Part shown: in pieces, positions 24,126-33,699 of the stretch
Position numbering within the stretch: the stretch's first letter is position 1
How the letters are laid out: each line of letters opens with the position of its first letter
Assembly (NCBI GenBank): GCA_002786715.1
Contig: PCTW01000061.1
Location: forward strand, 241,641 to 305,640
Source of the DNA: Bdellovibrio sp. CG22_combo_CG10-13_8_21_14_all_39_27
GTDB taxonomy: Bacteria > Bdellovibrionota > Bacteriovoracia > Bacteriovoracales > Bacteriovoracaceae
Direction: 5' to 3'
DNA length: 64,000 nucleotides
The notes under the pieces: generated by a model
Told to the model about the DNA's origin: nothing
Database searches by the model: none
What the model saw: only the letters and a program-made list of their open reading frames with translations
Made by a program: the position numbers and the translations under genes

Positions 24126-25058
24126 TCAATGAACTTCGTGACAAGCTGTAAAGCGACCATGAACTTTTTTAAGTTCGGGACGAGTCTTGTGGCATTGATC
24201 AACAGCGATCGGGCATCTTTTATGAAAAGCACAACCTTCAGGTGGATTGAGCGGAGAAGGGAGTTCTCCTTTTAGTGGTGTGTGCTGAGTTTTTGGATCG
24301 AGAGAGGGACAACTGGTCAGAAGCGCTTTTGTGTAGGGATGTACCGCTTCTTCAAAAATTTGTTTGCGTGGGCCCATCTCAACAACTTTTCCTAAATACA
24401 TGACCGCTATTTGATCGCACAGGTGATTAACAACTGATAGATCATGAGAGATGAAGAGATAGGTGAGTTTGAGTTCATCTTGAAGCTTGATGAGGAGATT
24501 GAGAACTTGCGCTTGAATGGAAACATCAAGGGCCGATACGGGTTCATCAAGGATGAGAACTTTAGGATCGAGAACGAGTGCGCGAGCAATGCCAATACGC
24601 TGACGTTGGCCACCACTCATCATATGAGGATAGCGTTCAGCATGCTCTGGTCGAAGACCAACCAACGCCATAACAGAATCCACTTTTTCTCTAATTTCAT
24701 TTGTTTTAAGTTTTGTATTGATGAGCAACGGCTCAGCAATGAGTTGCCAACATTTCTTTCTTGGATTGAGTGAAGAGTAGGGATCTTGAAAAACCATTTG
24801 GATTGTCTTGTGACGATCTTGGGGTTTGAGTTCATCAATCGATTTTCCATCAATCAGAATATCGCCAAAAGTTCTTTTTTCAAGTCCCAGAAGTGTTTTG
24901 GCCAGAGTACTTTTTCCACAGCCAGATTCTCCAACGATACCAAGCGCGCGTCCTTTCTCAAGTTTGAAAGAGACTCCATCAAGTGCCTTAACTGTTCCCG
25001 CTTTTCCAAATAGACTTTTTAATTGGTAGTGTTTTCCGAGATCAACAATTTCAATCAT
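24126..25058 (-). CDS. peptide ABC transporter ATP-binding protein (DppF/OppF-like)
   Basis: 310 residues from ATG 25058, which follows AGGAGGACAAC and overlaps the stop of the upstream ATPase gene by four bases. Walker [11 protein letters not shown]-loop MVFQDPYSSLNP, signature MSGGQRQRIGIARAL, Walker B VLILDEPVSALDVS, and the C-terminal oligopeptide-transporter extension with Cys (GCAFHKRCPIAVDQC). Second ATPase of the heterodimer that powers uptake. Last gene of the five-gene operon. Confidence 0.93.
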   Translation of the reverse strand: MIEIVDLGKHYQLKSLFGKAGTVKALDGVSFKLEKGRALGIVGESGCGKSTLAKTLLGLEKRTFGDILIDGKSIDELKPQDRHKTIQMVFQDPYSSLNPRKKCWQLIAEPLLINTKLKTNEIREKVDSVMALVGLRPEHAERYPHMMSGGQRQRIGIARALVLDPKVLILDEPVSALDVSIQAQVLNLLIKLQDELKLTYLFISHDLSVVNHLCDQIAVMYLGKVVEMGPRKQIFEEAVHPYTKALLTSCPSLDPKTQHTPLKGELPSPLNPPEGCAFHKRCPIAVDQCHKTRPELKKVHGRFTACHEVH

Positions 25059-26026
25059 TGTTGTCCTCCTAATGAACCAGTGACTTTTAAACAACGAACA
25101 CAATCGATCATTTGCGGTTGTTCCAATTCACATTCTTTAACCGCGATATCACATCTCGGTTTAAATTGGCAGCCTTTAGGACGGTGAAAGAGATCAGGAA
25201 CAAGGCCAGAAATACTTGGCAGTGGTGATCTAAAAGGGTGACCATGTCCGGCATGGGAATTAAGTAAGCCGCGTGTGTAAGGATGACGAGGACTATGGAT
25301 CAGAGATTGAGTATCTCCTGTCTCTACGATTTCACCGGCATACATGACTTGTAGTTTTGAAGTATTTTGGGCAACGACACCAAGATCGTGAGTCACGAGA
25401 ATTAAGGCCATTCCCGTTTGCTTTTGAAGATCGAGAAGAAGATTTAAAATTTGATCTTGAATGGTTACATCAAGCGCCGTTGTTGGCTCATCGGCAATGA
25501 GGAGCTCAGGATCACAGGCCATACTCATCGCGATCATCACTCGTTGATTCATACCCCCCGACATTTCGTGAGGATACTGAGAGAGTCTTCGAGCTGGGTC
25601 AGGAATTCCAACCATATCAAAAAGTTCAAGTAGTCTTTTCTTTCTTTGGACTTTATTAAGTTCTGAACGATGAAGTTTTAATGTTTCTTCTATTTGATAG
25701 CCGACAGTAAATGAAGGATTCAACGAAGTCATGGGATCTTGAAAGATCATACTCATTCTATTGCCACGAATTTTTTGCCATTCATTATTACTCAATGACT
25801 TTAGATCATTTCCATCAAAGGACATTTTTTCTGCTTTGACTGTGGCGTTGTCTGGAAGCAATCCCATTAAGGCGAGATTAGTTAAGCTTTTTCCGCATCC
25901 CGATTCACCGACGACTCCCAAGCTTTGACCTTTTTCAATGACAAAAGAGATATCGCGAACGGGGGTAATCGGCCCTTTTTTGGTATCAAATGTAATAGAT
26001 AAGTTTTTAACTTCTAAAAGCGCCAT
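25055..26026 (-). CDS. peptide ABC transporter ATP-binding protein (DppD/OppD-like)
   Basis: 323 residues. Walker [24 protein letters not shown], signature [15 protein letters not shown], Walker [15 protein letters not shown], and the Cys-containing C-terminal tail ([15 protein letters not shown]). Pairs with the downstream DppF-like ATPase. It starts two bases after the DppC-like gene. Confidence 0.93.
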   Translation of the reverse strand: MALLEVKNLSITFDTKKGPITPVRDISFVIEKGQSLGVVGESGCGKSLTNLALMGLLPDNATVKAEKMSFDGNDLKSLSNNEWQKIRGNRMSMIFQDPMTSLNPSFTVGYQIEETLKLHRSELNKVQRKKRLLELFDMVGIPDPARRLSQYPHEMSGGMNQRVMIAMSMACDPELLIADEPTTALDVTIQDQILNLLLDLQKQTGMALILVTHDLGVVAQNTSKLQVMYAGEIVETGDTQSLIHSPRHPYTRGLLNSHAGHGHPFRSPLPSISGLVPDLFHRPKGCQFKPRCDIAVKECELEQPQMIDCVRCLKVTGSLGGQQ

Positions 26027-26028
26027 GT

Positions 26029-26874
26029 TTACCTCTTCAACCTTGGATCGAGAGCATCACGCAAACCATCTCCGAAAAGATTAAACCCTAGAACGACAAT
26101 TAAAATACAAAGACCTGGAAGAGTCACCATCCAAGGAGAACTCTCAATAAAAGAGCGAGCATCAGAGAGCATAACTCCCCATTCAGGCGTTGGTGGTTGC
26201 GTGCCGAGACCTAAAAAACCTAACGCCGCGGCATTGAGAATACCATCACTAAAACCGAGAGTCGCTTGAACGATGAGAGGCGCCATACAGTTAGGGAGGA
26301 TTTCTAAAAACATAATTCGATAGGATGAAGCTCCGAAAGACTGTGAGGCCATGACATATTGCTTTTTCTTTTCGGCCAAAACGGAAGCCCGAACAATTCG
26401 GGTAAAGCCGGGAATGGAAAAAAGTGAAACAGCGATAATGGCATTTTTAATTCCAGGTCCAATGACGGCGACGACAACAATGGCCAAAAGTATAGAGGGC
26501 AAGGCCATGAGAATATCCATGATTCTCATAATCAAAGTATCAATCCAACCGCCGTAGTAGCCAGCAAAGAGACCAGTGACAACTCCAATAATGAGGGAGA
26601 GGACAACCACAAAGAATCCAATCATCATGGAAATACGGGCTCCATAAATGAGGCGCGAAAGGAGATCGCGTCCAACATCGTCGGTTCCTAAAACAAAATG
26701 TGAAATCCCTCCATCCCAGAGAGGAGGAAGTCTTAAGTATTCGGGATATATTTGAGAAGGGTCTTTAGGCGCAAGAAAAGGGGCAAAGATCGCAATAAAA
26801 GTAAAGAGTAGTACCAGCGCAAGGCCGATGACAGCTCCCTTATTATCCTTAAAATGACTCCAAAACTCTTTCAT
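26029..26874 (-). CDS. peptide ABC transporter permease (DppC/OppC-like)
   Basis: 281 residues with about six membrane spans. The N-terminal OppC-type segment FIAIFAPFLAPKDPSQIYP and the EAA-like loop near SFGASSYRIMFLEILPN mark it as the C-type permease. The 4-base overlap (ATGA) with the upstream permease implies coupled translation. Confidence 0.93.
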   Translation of the reverse strand: MKEFWSHFKDNKGAVIGLALVLLFTFIAIFAPFLAPKDPSQIYPEYLRLPPLWDGGISHFVLGTDDVGRDLLSRLIYGARISMMIGFFVVVLSLIIGVVTGLFAGYYGGWIDTLIMRIMDILMALPSILLAIVVVAVIGPGIKNAIIAVSLFSIPGFTRIVRASVLAEKKKQYVMASQSFGASSYRIMFLEILPNCMAPLIVQATLGFSDGILNAAALGFLGLGTQPPTPEWGVMLSDARSFIESSPWMVTLPGLCILIVVLGFNLFGDGLRDALDPRLKR

Positions 26875-27887
26875 CTCATCCTCGGATTAATGAGGGCATA
26901 GATCATATCAACGGCCATGTTGATAAAGATGATCATACCAGCGATAAAAAGAATACCACCTTGAATGACGGGATAATCTCTTGCTGTGATACTCGCGACA
27001 ATCCACTTGCCAATGCCGGGCCAGCTGAAAATGGTCTCTGTCAAAATGGCGCCAGTAATAATTGAACCAAATAAAAGTCCGATCACTGTGATGATAGGAA
27101 CCATCGCATTGCGGAGAGCATGAAGCCCTACGATTCGTCTCCAAGGAAGGCCTTTGGCCTTTGCGGTTCTAATATAATCTTCGCCCAAAACTTCTAGCAT
27201 TGAAGAGCGAGTCATTCTGGCAATCACGGCAAGCGGAATAGTTCCCATTGCTATTGAAGGAAGGAGAAGATGTTTAAAGGCACTCCAAAAAGGAGCGAAT
27301 CCATACTCTGATGTAATTTCATTCTTTAAAGTATCAATCAACATCAGGCCACTCCACATTTCGATGTCATAATTAATCGAAATGCGACCGGAGACAGGAG
27401 TCCATCCCAGTTTGACTGAGAAGATAAGTATGAGCACCAGGCCCCACCAAAAAATAGGCATGGAATAACCAATTAAAGAGCTGGTCATCAGGGCGTAGTC
27501 AAAAAAACTATTGCGCTTTAAGGCCGCAAAAATTCCCATCGGAATTCCAATGATCACGGCAAAGAAAAGGGCAACAATTCCAAGTTCCAAAGTCGCGGGA
27601 AAGCGATCTGAAAATTCTTCAATCACAGTTCTTTTAGAAACGATCGACTGACCAAAGTCTCCCTTGACGGCATTCTTTAGAAAATACCAATACTGCTCGT
27701 GCATAGGTCGATCGAGCATTAGTTTGCTTTTCATTTCAGCATAAACTTCGGGGTTCGCTCCACGTTCTCCCAGCATGATTAAAACGGGATCACCAGGAAT
27801 AAAGCGAATGACGGCGAAGCTTAAAATCGAAATCCCCACAAGAGTGGGGATGACGTGAAAGAATTTCTTAAAAAAATATCTCAGCAT
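26871..27887 (-). CDS. peptide ABC transporter permease (DppB/OppB-like)
   Basis: 338 residues. The N-terminal OppB signature (IRFIPGDPVLIMLGERGANP) and a permease domain with the EAA loop (TAKAKGLPWRRIVGLHALRN) are present, with six spans. Its ATG shares one base with the stop of the substrate-binding protein gene (TAATG). Confidence 0.93.
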   Translation of the reverse strand: MLRYFFKKFFHVIPTLVGISILSFAVIRFIPGDPVLIMLGERGANPEVYAEMKSKLMLDRPMHEQYWYFLKNAVKGDFGQSIVSKRTVIEEFSDRFPATLELGIVALFFAVIIGIPMGIFAALKRNSFFDYALMTSSLIGYSMPIFWWGLVLILIFSVKLGWTPVSGRISINYDIEMWSGLMLIDTLKNEITSEYGFAPFWSAFKHLLLPSIAMGTIPLAVIARMTRSSMLEVLGEDYIRTAKAKGLPWRRIVGLHALRNAMVPIITVIGLLFGSIITGAILTETIFSWPGIGKWIVASITARDYPVIQGGILFIAGMIIFINMAVDMIYALINPRMR

Positions 27888-29461
27888 TATTTAATATCTA
27901 CAGTTTTAAAAATGTCTCCACCCAATGGATCCATAACATAACCAGAGACATTTGAATTCATCGCTCTAAAGACGATTGAGTGAGCAATGGGAACCCAAGG
28001 AACTTCTTTGTTAAAAATTTCTTGAGCATTGAGGTAATAAGCAGTTCTTTTTTTAATATCGGGATTGCTTTTTGCAATTTTGATATTGCGATTGAATTCT
28101 TTATTGCACCAGCGTGAATAATTTGAACCCGATTGAACTCCTGAACAACCTAGCAAAACATTGAGGAAGTTGTCAGGATCGCCATTGTCGCCAGTCCAAC
28201 CCATTTGGATCATGCTATGATCTCCAACCTTTGACTTTGATAAATATGTTGGCCAATCAAATGTGACGAGTTTGACTTTTATCCCTACTGCGGCGAGATC
28301 AGCTTGCATCATCTCTCCCATCTTTTTCCCGTTTGGATTATAAGGACGAGTAACGGGGAGAGTCCACATTTCTGTTTCGAAGCCTTTTGCAAGTCCTGCT
28401 TTCTTTAAGTATTTCTTAGCAAGCTCTGGATTGTAATCATAGCCTTTGATCTTTTTGTTATAACCCCAAATGGTAGGAGGCATTGGATTAACGGCCTTTA
28501 CTGCATGTCCTTGATAAATCGCTTGAATATAAGCGTCTTTATTTAAGGCGTGATTGATGGCTTTTCTGACCCAAATATTTTGAAAAGGTTTCTTCGTTAC
28601 GTTCATGGCAAGGTAACCGACGTTAAAGCCAGGAGCTTCCATTACTGAAATGGTTTCACTTGCTTTCATCGCTTCGATATCGTTAGGAGAGGGCTCGATG
28701 ATCAAGTGACATTCGCCAGTTTTAAGTTTTTGGTATCTGACAGAGGCATCAGGAGTAATTGAAAAAACGAGCTTCTCAATTTTTGGTGCGCCTTCGAAAT
28801 AATTCTCATTTCTTTCATAACGGATCAAAGTGTCTTTTTGATATTTTTGGAAAACAAAGGGACCTGTTCCTATTGGATATTGATCGATTTCATCTTTGCG
28901 ATTTTCTTTGGCCAACATATCTGCGTACTCTTTTGAAAGAACGCTCATGAAAGACATCGCCATGTTCGCTAAGAAGGGAGCATCTGCTTCAGTTAAAGTA
29001 ATTTTGACTGAATAATCATCAACTTTTGCCACGGCCTTGATGATTTTATCCATTTCCATACCCGTAAAGTATTCATAAGAACCGCCTCCAACCATATGGT
29101 AGGGGTGATCTTTTAAAAGCTGGCGATTGATTGAAAAAAGTACGTCGTCAGCATTAAATTCACGAGTAGGGCTAAAATATTTGGTGGTGTGAAACTTAAC
29201 TCCCTTGCGAAGTTTGAAGGTATAAGTTTTTTTATCTTTAGAAATTTTCCAAGATTCAGCAAGAGCAGGAACGATCTCAGTTGTACCAAGCTTAAATTCT
29301 ACTAAGCGATTGTAGATGGTTAAACCAGCAGCATTATGTGAAGTCCCATCAGTCGTGATTTGAGGATTAAAGGCTGAAGGAGAACCCTCAGAGCAATAAA
29401 CAAATGTCTTTGCTTGAGCAGCAGACATAAGAAAGAAAAAGGCAGTGATCATGAATTTCAA
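27887..29461 (-). CDS. peptide ABC transporter substrate-binding protein (DppA-like)
   Basis: A TTG start at 29461 is chosen because CAGGAG lies seven bases upstream and the signal peptide (KFMITAFFFLMSAAQA) follows. 524 residues. SBP family 5: the N-terminal part (SPSAFNPQITTDGTSHNAAG) and KDKKTYTFKLRKGVKFHTT are typical of DppA/SapA. Periplasmic receptor for di/oligopeptides or, as in other DppA, haem. No lipobox, so soluble. First gene of the operon with all five subunits, fitting a proteolytic lifestyle with many secreted proteases nearby. Confidence 0.92.
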   Translation of the reverse strand: MKFMITAFFFLMSAAQAKTFVYCSEGSPSAFNPQITTDGTSHNAAGLTIYNRLVEFKLGTTEIVPALAESWKISKDKKTYTFKLRKGVKFHTTKYFSPTREFNADDVLFSINRQLLKDHPYHMVGGGSYEYFTGMEMDKIIKAVAKVDDYSVKITLTEADAPFLANMAMSFMSVLSKEYADMLAKENRKDEIDQYPIGTGPFVFQKYQKDTLIRYERNENYFEGAPKIEKLVFSITPDASVRYQKLKTGECHLIIEPSPNDIEAMKASETISVMEAPGFNVGYLAMNVTKKPFQNIWVRKAINHALNKDAYIQAIYQGHAVKAVNPMPPTIWGYNKKIKGYDYNPELAKKYLKKAGLAKGFETEMWTLPVTRPYNPNGKKMGEMMQADLAAVGIKVKLVTFDWPTYLSKSKVGDHSMIQMGWTGDNGDPDNFLNVLLGCSGVQSGSNYSRWCNKEFNRNIKIAKSNPDIKKRTAYYLNAQEIFNKEVPWVPIAHSIVFRAMNSNVSGYVMDPLGGDIFKTVDIK

Positions 29462-29657
29462 AATAAACTCCTGAGCCAAAGAATAAGGCATTTAATATAG
29501 TGATTATTTTTTGCTTATTTCACTAATATGACAACAGTTTCTGGACTCATGTTGCAGCGCAAATGCGATAATTTAAGATTATAATCCCATGGACTCTGCG
29601 TGTTGAGCGGTGAAGAAGAGAGCTCAGTCCAATCTCTACCAAAAATAGCTTTCGCAA

Positions 29658-30425
29658 TTAATAGCTTTTAAGACCTATGATTAATCCTTCGGTGTTTAAA
29701 AATTGAAAAAGTTCAGAGACGAGATTCTCTTCTCCTGCAGAAAAATGCTCAGTGCCTAATTCCATCGCCTTCAAGAAAGGGTGAGTCTTGAGTAATTCGA
29801 GTAAGGCCAGTTGGGCCGGCCTTAATAGATGAGTTTTAATTTTTTCCGATTTATTTTTATAAAGAACAAAATGATTATCAAGCCATTCAATTTCGTTCAG
29901 ATTTTTCGAGTCATGGTTTGGTAAATCCCAAATCTCAAGTAACGGATGGGAAGATTGATAAGGCCTGAGTAGGGGACTAAGTTTTAAACCGAGATCAGAG
30001 TTCGTTTGAATCTGAGTTAACAATTCTGGCGCGATCGCCTCAGGAACTGCGGCATGAAAAAAGTCCTGAAAATGGTATTCAATATCGGCCAGCTCTGGTA
30101 GAAAGGGAAATTCTTCACTGACTTCTTGGTCTCGCAAATAAACTGAAAACTTTTCACCATAAAGCCCAAGATCATAAAAAGGACTGGGGTGTGTTTGAAT
30201 ATATTTTTTTCCAACTTCGAAGAAAAGATCATCTCCCAAAATCTTCCAAACAGAGACAAAATGTTCGTTCAGAACACTTTGAAGTCTAATGTGGTAATCA
30301 TTGTAATAGACCCACATGACTTCATCCGCGCGAAGCTTTCCGGCAGGGATGAGCAAATCTGAGAGCTCATTTTTTTGATTGGGATTCATCAGGAGTGAGA
30401 AGAAGCTCTCTTGGAATTTCTTCAT
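29658..30425 (-). CDS. DUF2063 protein, MNIO partner (HvfC/BufC-like)
   Basis: 255 residues. The N-terminal ~90 residues (FQESFFSLLMN ... YYNDYHIRLQSVLNEHF) match the DUF2063 helical domain; a variable C-terminal domain follows. Such proteins act with DUF692/MNIO enzymes, holding the precursor peptide for modification. Its ATG overlaps the stop of the DUF692 gene (ATGA), so the two are co-translated. GAGGAG precedes it. Confidence 0.85.
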   Translation of the reverse strand: MKKFQESFFSLLMNPNQKNELSDLLIPAGKLRADEVMWVYYNDYHIRLQSVLNEHFVSVWKILGDDLFFEVGKKYIQTHPSPFYDLGLYGEKFSVYLRDQEVSEEFPFLPELADIEYHFQDFFHAAVPEAIAPELLTQIQTNSDLGLKLSPLLRPYQSSHPLLEIWDLPNHDSKNLNEIEWLDNHFVLYKNKSEKIKTHLLRPAQLALLELLKTHPFLKAMELGTEHFSAGEENLVSELFQFLNTEGLIIGLKSY

Positions 30426-31231
30426 TGATACTCCTCGATAATGGCCTGTGCTTTCTTGGCCTCTGCGACTACTACCGAGAGTTCAGGAATATCTTCATCC
30501 CATTCAATAATAGTAGGAACTGCTCCCACTCTTTTTATTAAATGATGATAGAGAGTCCAGACCTCAGGATAAACAGGCTTTGAGTGGGTATCGAGTAGAA
30601 ACTTCCCCGTATCGGTGAAGCCGGCCAAGTGAACTTGGGCGATTTTATGTTGAGGAATGGCATCAAGGTAAATTTTAGGATCGAAGCCATGATTTTGAGC
30701 GTTCACAAAGACGTTGTTCACATCCAACATCATCATGGCGTCAGTTTCAGCGAGCAACTTTTTCCAAAATTCCCATTCAGTCATGGTTGAAGTTTTAAAG
30801 TCGACGTAAGCTGATAAGTTCTCAAGAGCAATGGGTCTCTTTAAATAATCTTGAACTTCTATAATGCGATCTTTTAAAAAAAGAAAACTCTCTTCGTTAT
30901 AGGGAACCGGTAACAGATTATGAGCGTTACTATGGGGAAGTCCGGTCCAGCACAAATGATCACTCACTACTGAAGGTTCAAAAACATCGATAAATTCTTT
31001 GAGAGTCTTAAGATAATCCTCGCGAGGGCCTTGATGACTCGCAATCGACAATGAAACGCCATGAAAGGAGAATTGATAGTTCTCTCGAAGCTTCTCAAGA
31101 ATAGACCAAGGACGACCCTTAGATGTCATATGATTTTCGCTTAGGGCTTCTAGGTAATTGATTTCCTGTGGAGGAGATTCCTCCCATTCATTGTAGTGTG
31201 ATGTTCTAAGTCCAATTCCAACTAAATTCAT
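30422..31231 (-). CDS. DUF692 / MNIO enzyme (HvfB/BufB-like)
   Basis: 269 residues, full length for the family. Metal-binding and family motifs in order: SENHM (~32), FHGVSLSIAS (~57), VSDHLCW (~89), ALENLSAY (~134), MMMLDVNNVFVNAQNHG (~167), QVHLAGF (~194), DTHSKPVYPEVW (~208), IIEWDEDIPE (~236). MNIO enzymes use two or three iron atoms and O2 to convert Cys residues of RiPP precursors, for example to thiooxazoles in copper-binding bufferins. The likely substrate is the Cys-rich peptide encoded at 32217-32507. Confidence 0.93.
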   Translation of the reverse strand: MNLVGIGLRTSHYNEWEESPPQEINYLEALSENHMTSKGRPWSILEKLRENYQFSFHGVSLSIASHQGPREDYLKTLKEFIDVFEPSVVSDHLCWTGLPHSNAHNLLPVPYNEESFLFLKDRIIEVQDYLKRPIALENLSAYVDFKTSTMTEWEFWKKLLAETDAMMMLDVNNVFVNAQNHGFDPKIYLDAIPQHKIAQVHLAGFTDTGKFLLDTHSKPVYPEVWTLYHHLIKRVGAVPTIIEWDEDIPELSVVVAEAKKAQAIIEEYQ

Positions 31232-31311
31232 AGTGCCTCATAGTGAAAGATTACACTCTATGAGTCAATCTCGAGGCCTTTTTGTGACAAAAAAGTTATA
31301 CTTCACTCATT

Positions 31312-32220
31312 ATGACGATTGCTTACCTGGCCCCAGAAGACCGACTCAATGATCTTTTGTTCGAACTTGAACAAAAGGGCGTTACTGAACCCAAAATCAT
31401 CGAGCGTTTAGTCATTTGTGAATCTGGCCCCGAGACTTCAGTTTGGGCGCAAAATATTTGGTATGATGTTGAAACTCATCACTTTGAATCCATTAAACAA
31501 GCCTCAACCCTTTTGCGTGAGCGCGGTCGAAATTGGGCGTTGTATCCGACGGCCAATGTGAGGAGGGCGCGTTTAATTGAAGATCAATTACCACACTTTA
31601 GGCCAAAGCTTTTAACTTTTCCTACCTCTCTACCATCAGCACCTGTGGGAGCATGGACTCTGCTCGATGATAAAACTCTTTTATGTGCCGCCAAAACGGA
31701 TTCTCCAATGGCCTTGGGTGAATACAAGTTTGTTGAAGATAAAATTTCTCCTCCCTCTCGCGCCTATTTAAAACTTTGGGAAGCACTTACTCGCTTACAA
31801 AAATACCCTAATGAGAAATCGCGTAGTATGGATTTAGGGGCCTGCCCCGGAGGATGGAGTTGGGTTCTTTTGAATTTAGGATCGCAACTTCAAAGTATCG
31901 ACAAAGCTCCCCTTGATCCCAAAATCATGAAACATCCGAATCTTATTTATCGTCAAGAGAGTGCTTTTGGAATTGAACCTAAGAATGAAGAAAAAGTGGA
32001 TTGGTTATTTTCTGATATCATTTGTTATCCTCCGCGCTTATTGAACCTGGTTCAGAGGTGGATCGAGGCAGAAAAAAATACTAATTTTGTTTTCACGATT
32101 AAGTTTCAAGGAGAAACGGACACAAAAACTCTCAATGATTTTTTAAGCATTGAGGGCTCTTATGCCCGTCATCTTTATAATAATAAACACGAAGTCACTT
32201 GGTTTTTAATTCGCGATTAA
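31312..32220 (+). CDS. RlmM-like 2'-O-ribose methyltransferase
   Basis: 302 residues. The C-terminal half is an FtsJ-type SAM methyltransferase: motif I DLGACPGGWSWVLL near residue 177, then IDKAPL and the acidic DWLFSDIICYPPRLL; the K-D-K-E-like residues can be traced (Lys in FVFTIKFQG). The N-terminal half resembles the THUMP-like part of RlmM, which modifies C2498 of 23S rRNA. It lies on the opposite strand between the MNIO gene pair and their precursor gene, overlapping the precursor stop by four bases. Confidence 0.8.
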   Translation: MTIAYLAPEDRLNDLLFELEQKGVTEPKIIERLVICESGPETSVWAQNIWYDVETHHFESIKQASTLLRERGRNWALYPTANVRRARLIEDQLPHFRPKLLTFPTSLPSAPVGAWTLLDDKTLLCAAKTDSPMALGEYKFVEDKISPPSRAYLKLWEALTRLQKYPNEKSRSMDLGACPGGWSWVLLNLGSQLQSIDKAPLDPKIMKHPNLIYRQESAFGIEPKNEEKVDWLFSDIICYPPRLLNLVQRWIEAEKNTNFVFTIKFQGETDTKTLNDFLSIEGSYARHLYNNKHEVTWFLIRD

Positions 32221-32507
32221 GCTTCGAACTTGCCACCTTTTTTCTCGCAAGATGCTTTATCCATTTTATTCCATCCCATGCCTTTGCAAGCATTGTGGGC
32301 CTTACACTCGTTGCCTTTTGAATCACAACCATTTTTACTATCACAGCCATGGCCTTTGGTGCTGCAATCTCCATGTCCCTTGCAAGCATTTACACCGTAG
32401 CATTTCCCGGTCTTAACATCTGAAGTTTGCGAATTGGTAGTAGCGGCACAGCTGGCAAGAGTTAATCCCGCAAAAGCGGCAGTGACGAGTAGTTTTTTAG
32501 CGTCCAT
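32217..32507 (-). CDS. bufferin-like (HvfA/BufA) Cys-rich RiPP precursor, possible lipoprotein
   Basis: 96 residues. The signal peptide ends in LTLASC, which fits a lipobox (LASC), so the precursor may be lipid-anchored. The mature part has eight further Cys in the family pattern: KCYGVNACKGHGDC, HGCDSKNGC, ECKAHNACKGMGW, then ASCEKKGG. These match precursors modified by DUF692/DUF2063 pairs and shown in other bacteria to bind copper. AAGGAG precedes the ATG. The enzyme genes lie 985 bases further left on the same strand with an opposing gene between, so this is a split operon. Confidence 0.85.
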   Translation of the reverse strand: MDAKKLLVTAAFAGLTLASCAATTNSQTSDVKTGKCYGVNACKGHGDCSTKGHGCDSKNGCDSKGNECKAHNACKGMGWNKMDKASCEKKGGKFEA

Positions 32508-32687
32508 GGGTATCTCCTTTTTAATAAAATGAACGAGAGTATTTTCACTCCCTTTTTATAAAGATTGGTGAATATCTTTGAAGTTTTGTGACAACTAAAT
32601 TCATTCCATCGCAAATTCAATGATTTATACCCTGTAATTTGTTTCACGATCATTGCGTCAAATAAGGAGTTATGAGATTGTCCGGCC

Positions 32688-33647
32688 ATGAAATTCCTAA
32701 GTATTCTGATTTGTCTTTTATCGTTGCAAACAAGTTTTGCCGCTCGCATAAATCGCAGTGATGACTATCAAATGATGGGGAATGACTTTGAACTTGCCAA
32801 TGGAGATTTGGTCTCTCAGATTGGCGTAGTTCGTGAACTCGAAATTGATTCACAAGATGTGAATACTTCTCTTCAAAATCCAAGTCTCGCCAATGAGCTT
32901 TTTCCGAGAGAGAGTGATCCCGGTTATTATATTGGTATTGACGGAGGCACGGCCACTCTTGCTGTTGCAGGAAGTTTGATGGCGGTTATTGCCTTTGAGA
33001 ATGATCGTCAGATTATGGATTTTGTCCAGGCCCACCGTAACGATGTGACTTCTACTTTGTCCACGATTGGTGAACATATTGGAAGTGATATTCCCATCAT
33101 TACCGCAGGCGTAGGATATGTTTTGGGAGTTATTATAAAGAACGATAGAGTTAAATTAGTGTCAATTAAACTATCGAAAGCGCTTATTTACTCTGGCTTA
33201 ATTACCAGGGCCTTAAAAATGAGTTTTTCACGTTCGCGGCCCAGCAGCACAGATGATCCCTATGTTTTTGGTGGCTTTGATATCTCAAATAGTAATGTGA
33301 GTTTTCCCTCTGGCCATACCACTACGGCCTTTGCGTTTGCTACTGTGATTGCGGAAGAATTTAAAGATCACAAATGGGTTCCTTATGTTGCTTATAGTGC
33401 TGCCGCACTCGCTGGTTGGTCCAGAGTTCATGGAGCAGGAGATGGGCGTCCTGCGCATTGGGCCAGTGACGTCATTGTTGGCGCTTTAATTGGCCATATT
33501 GTCGCTAAAAAAGTCATGAACCCTTCAAAACGTGAAGGTCGGAATTATATTTTTGCGCCATCTATCGATGCTACAGGGCAAATTCACGTCAATTACTTCT
33601 ATCAACAACCTAATGTTGAAATCCCTGAAAATTTTCTTTTCGATTAA
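32688..33647 (+). CDS. exported PAP2-family phosphatase
   Basis: 319 residues, signal peptide MKFLSILICLLSLQTSFA. All three phosphatidic-acid-phosphatase motifs are visible: KMSFSRSRP near residue 179, PSGHTT near 207, and SRVHGAGDGRPAHWASD near 243. Hydrophobic spans flank them. Acts on lipid phosphates or undecaprenyl pyrophosphate at the periplasmic face; substrate not resolvable from sequence. Confidence 0.88.
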   Translation: MKFLSILICLLSLQTSFAARINRSDDYQMMGNDFELANGDLVSQIGVVRELEIDSQDVNTSLQNPSLANELFPRESDPGYYIGIDGGTATLAVAGSLMAVIAFENDRQIMDFVQAHRNDVTSTLSTIGEHIGSDIPIITAGVGYVLGVIIKNDRVKLVSIKLSKALIYSGLITRALKMSFSRSRPSSTDDPYVFGGFDISNSNVSFPSGHTTTAFAFATVIAEEFKDHKWVPYVAYSAAALAGWSRVHGAGDGRPAHWASDVIVGALIGHIVAKKVMNPSKREGRNYIFAPSIDATGQIHVNYFYQQPNVEIPENFLFD

Positions 33648-33699
33648 CAACTCTTTCGTCACAATTAAACCATTCTAAATTCACTCTTAAAGGCAAGTT

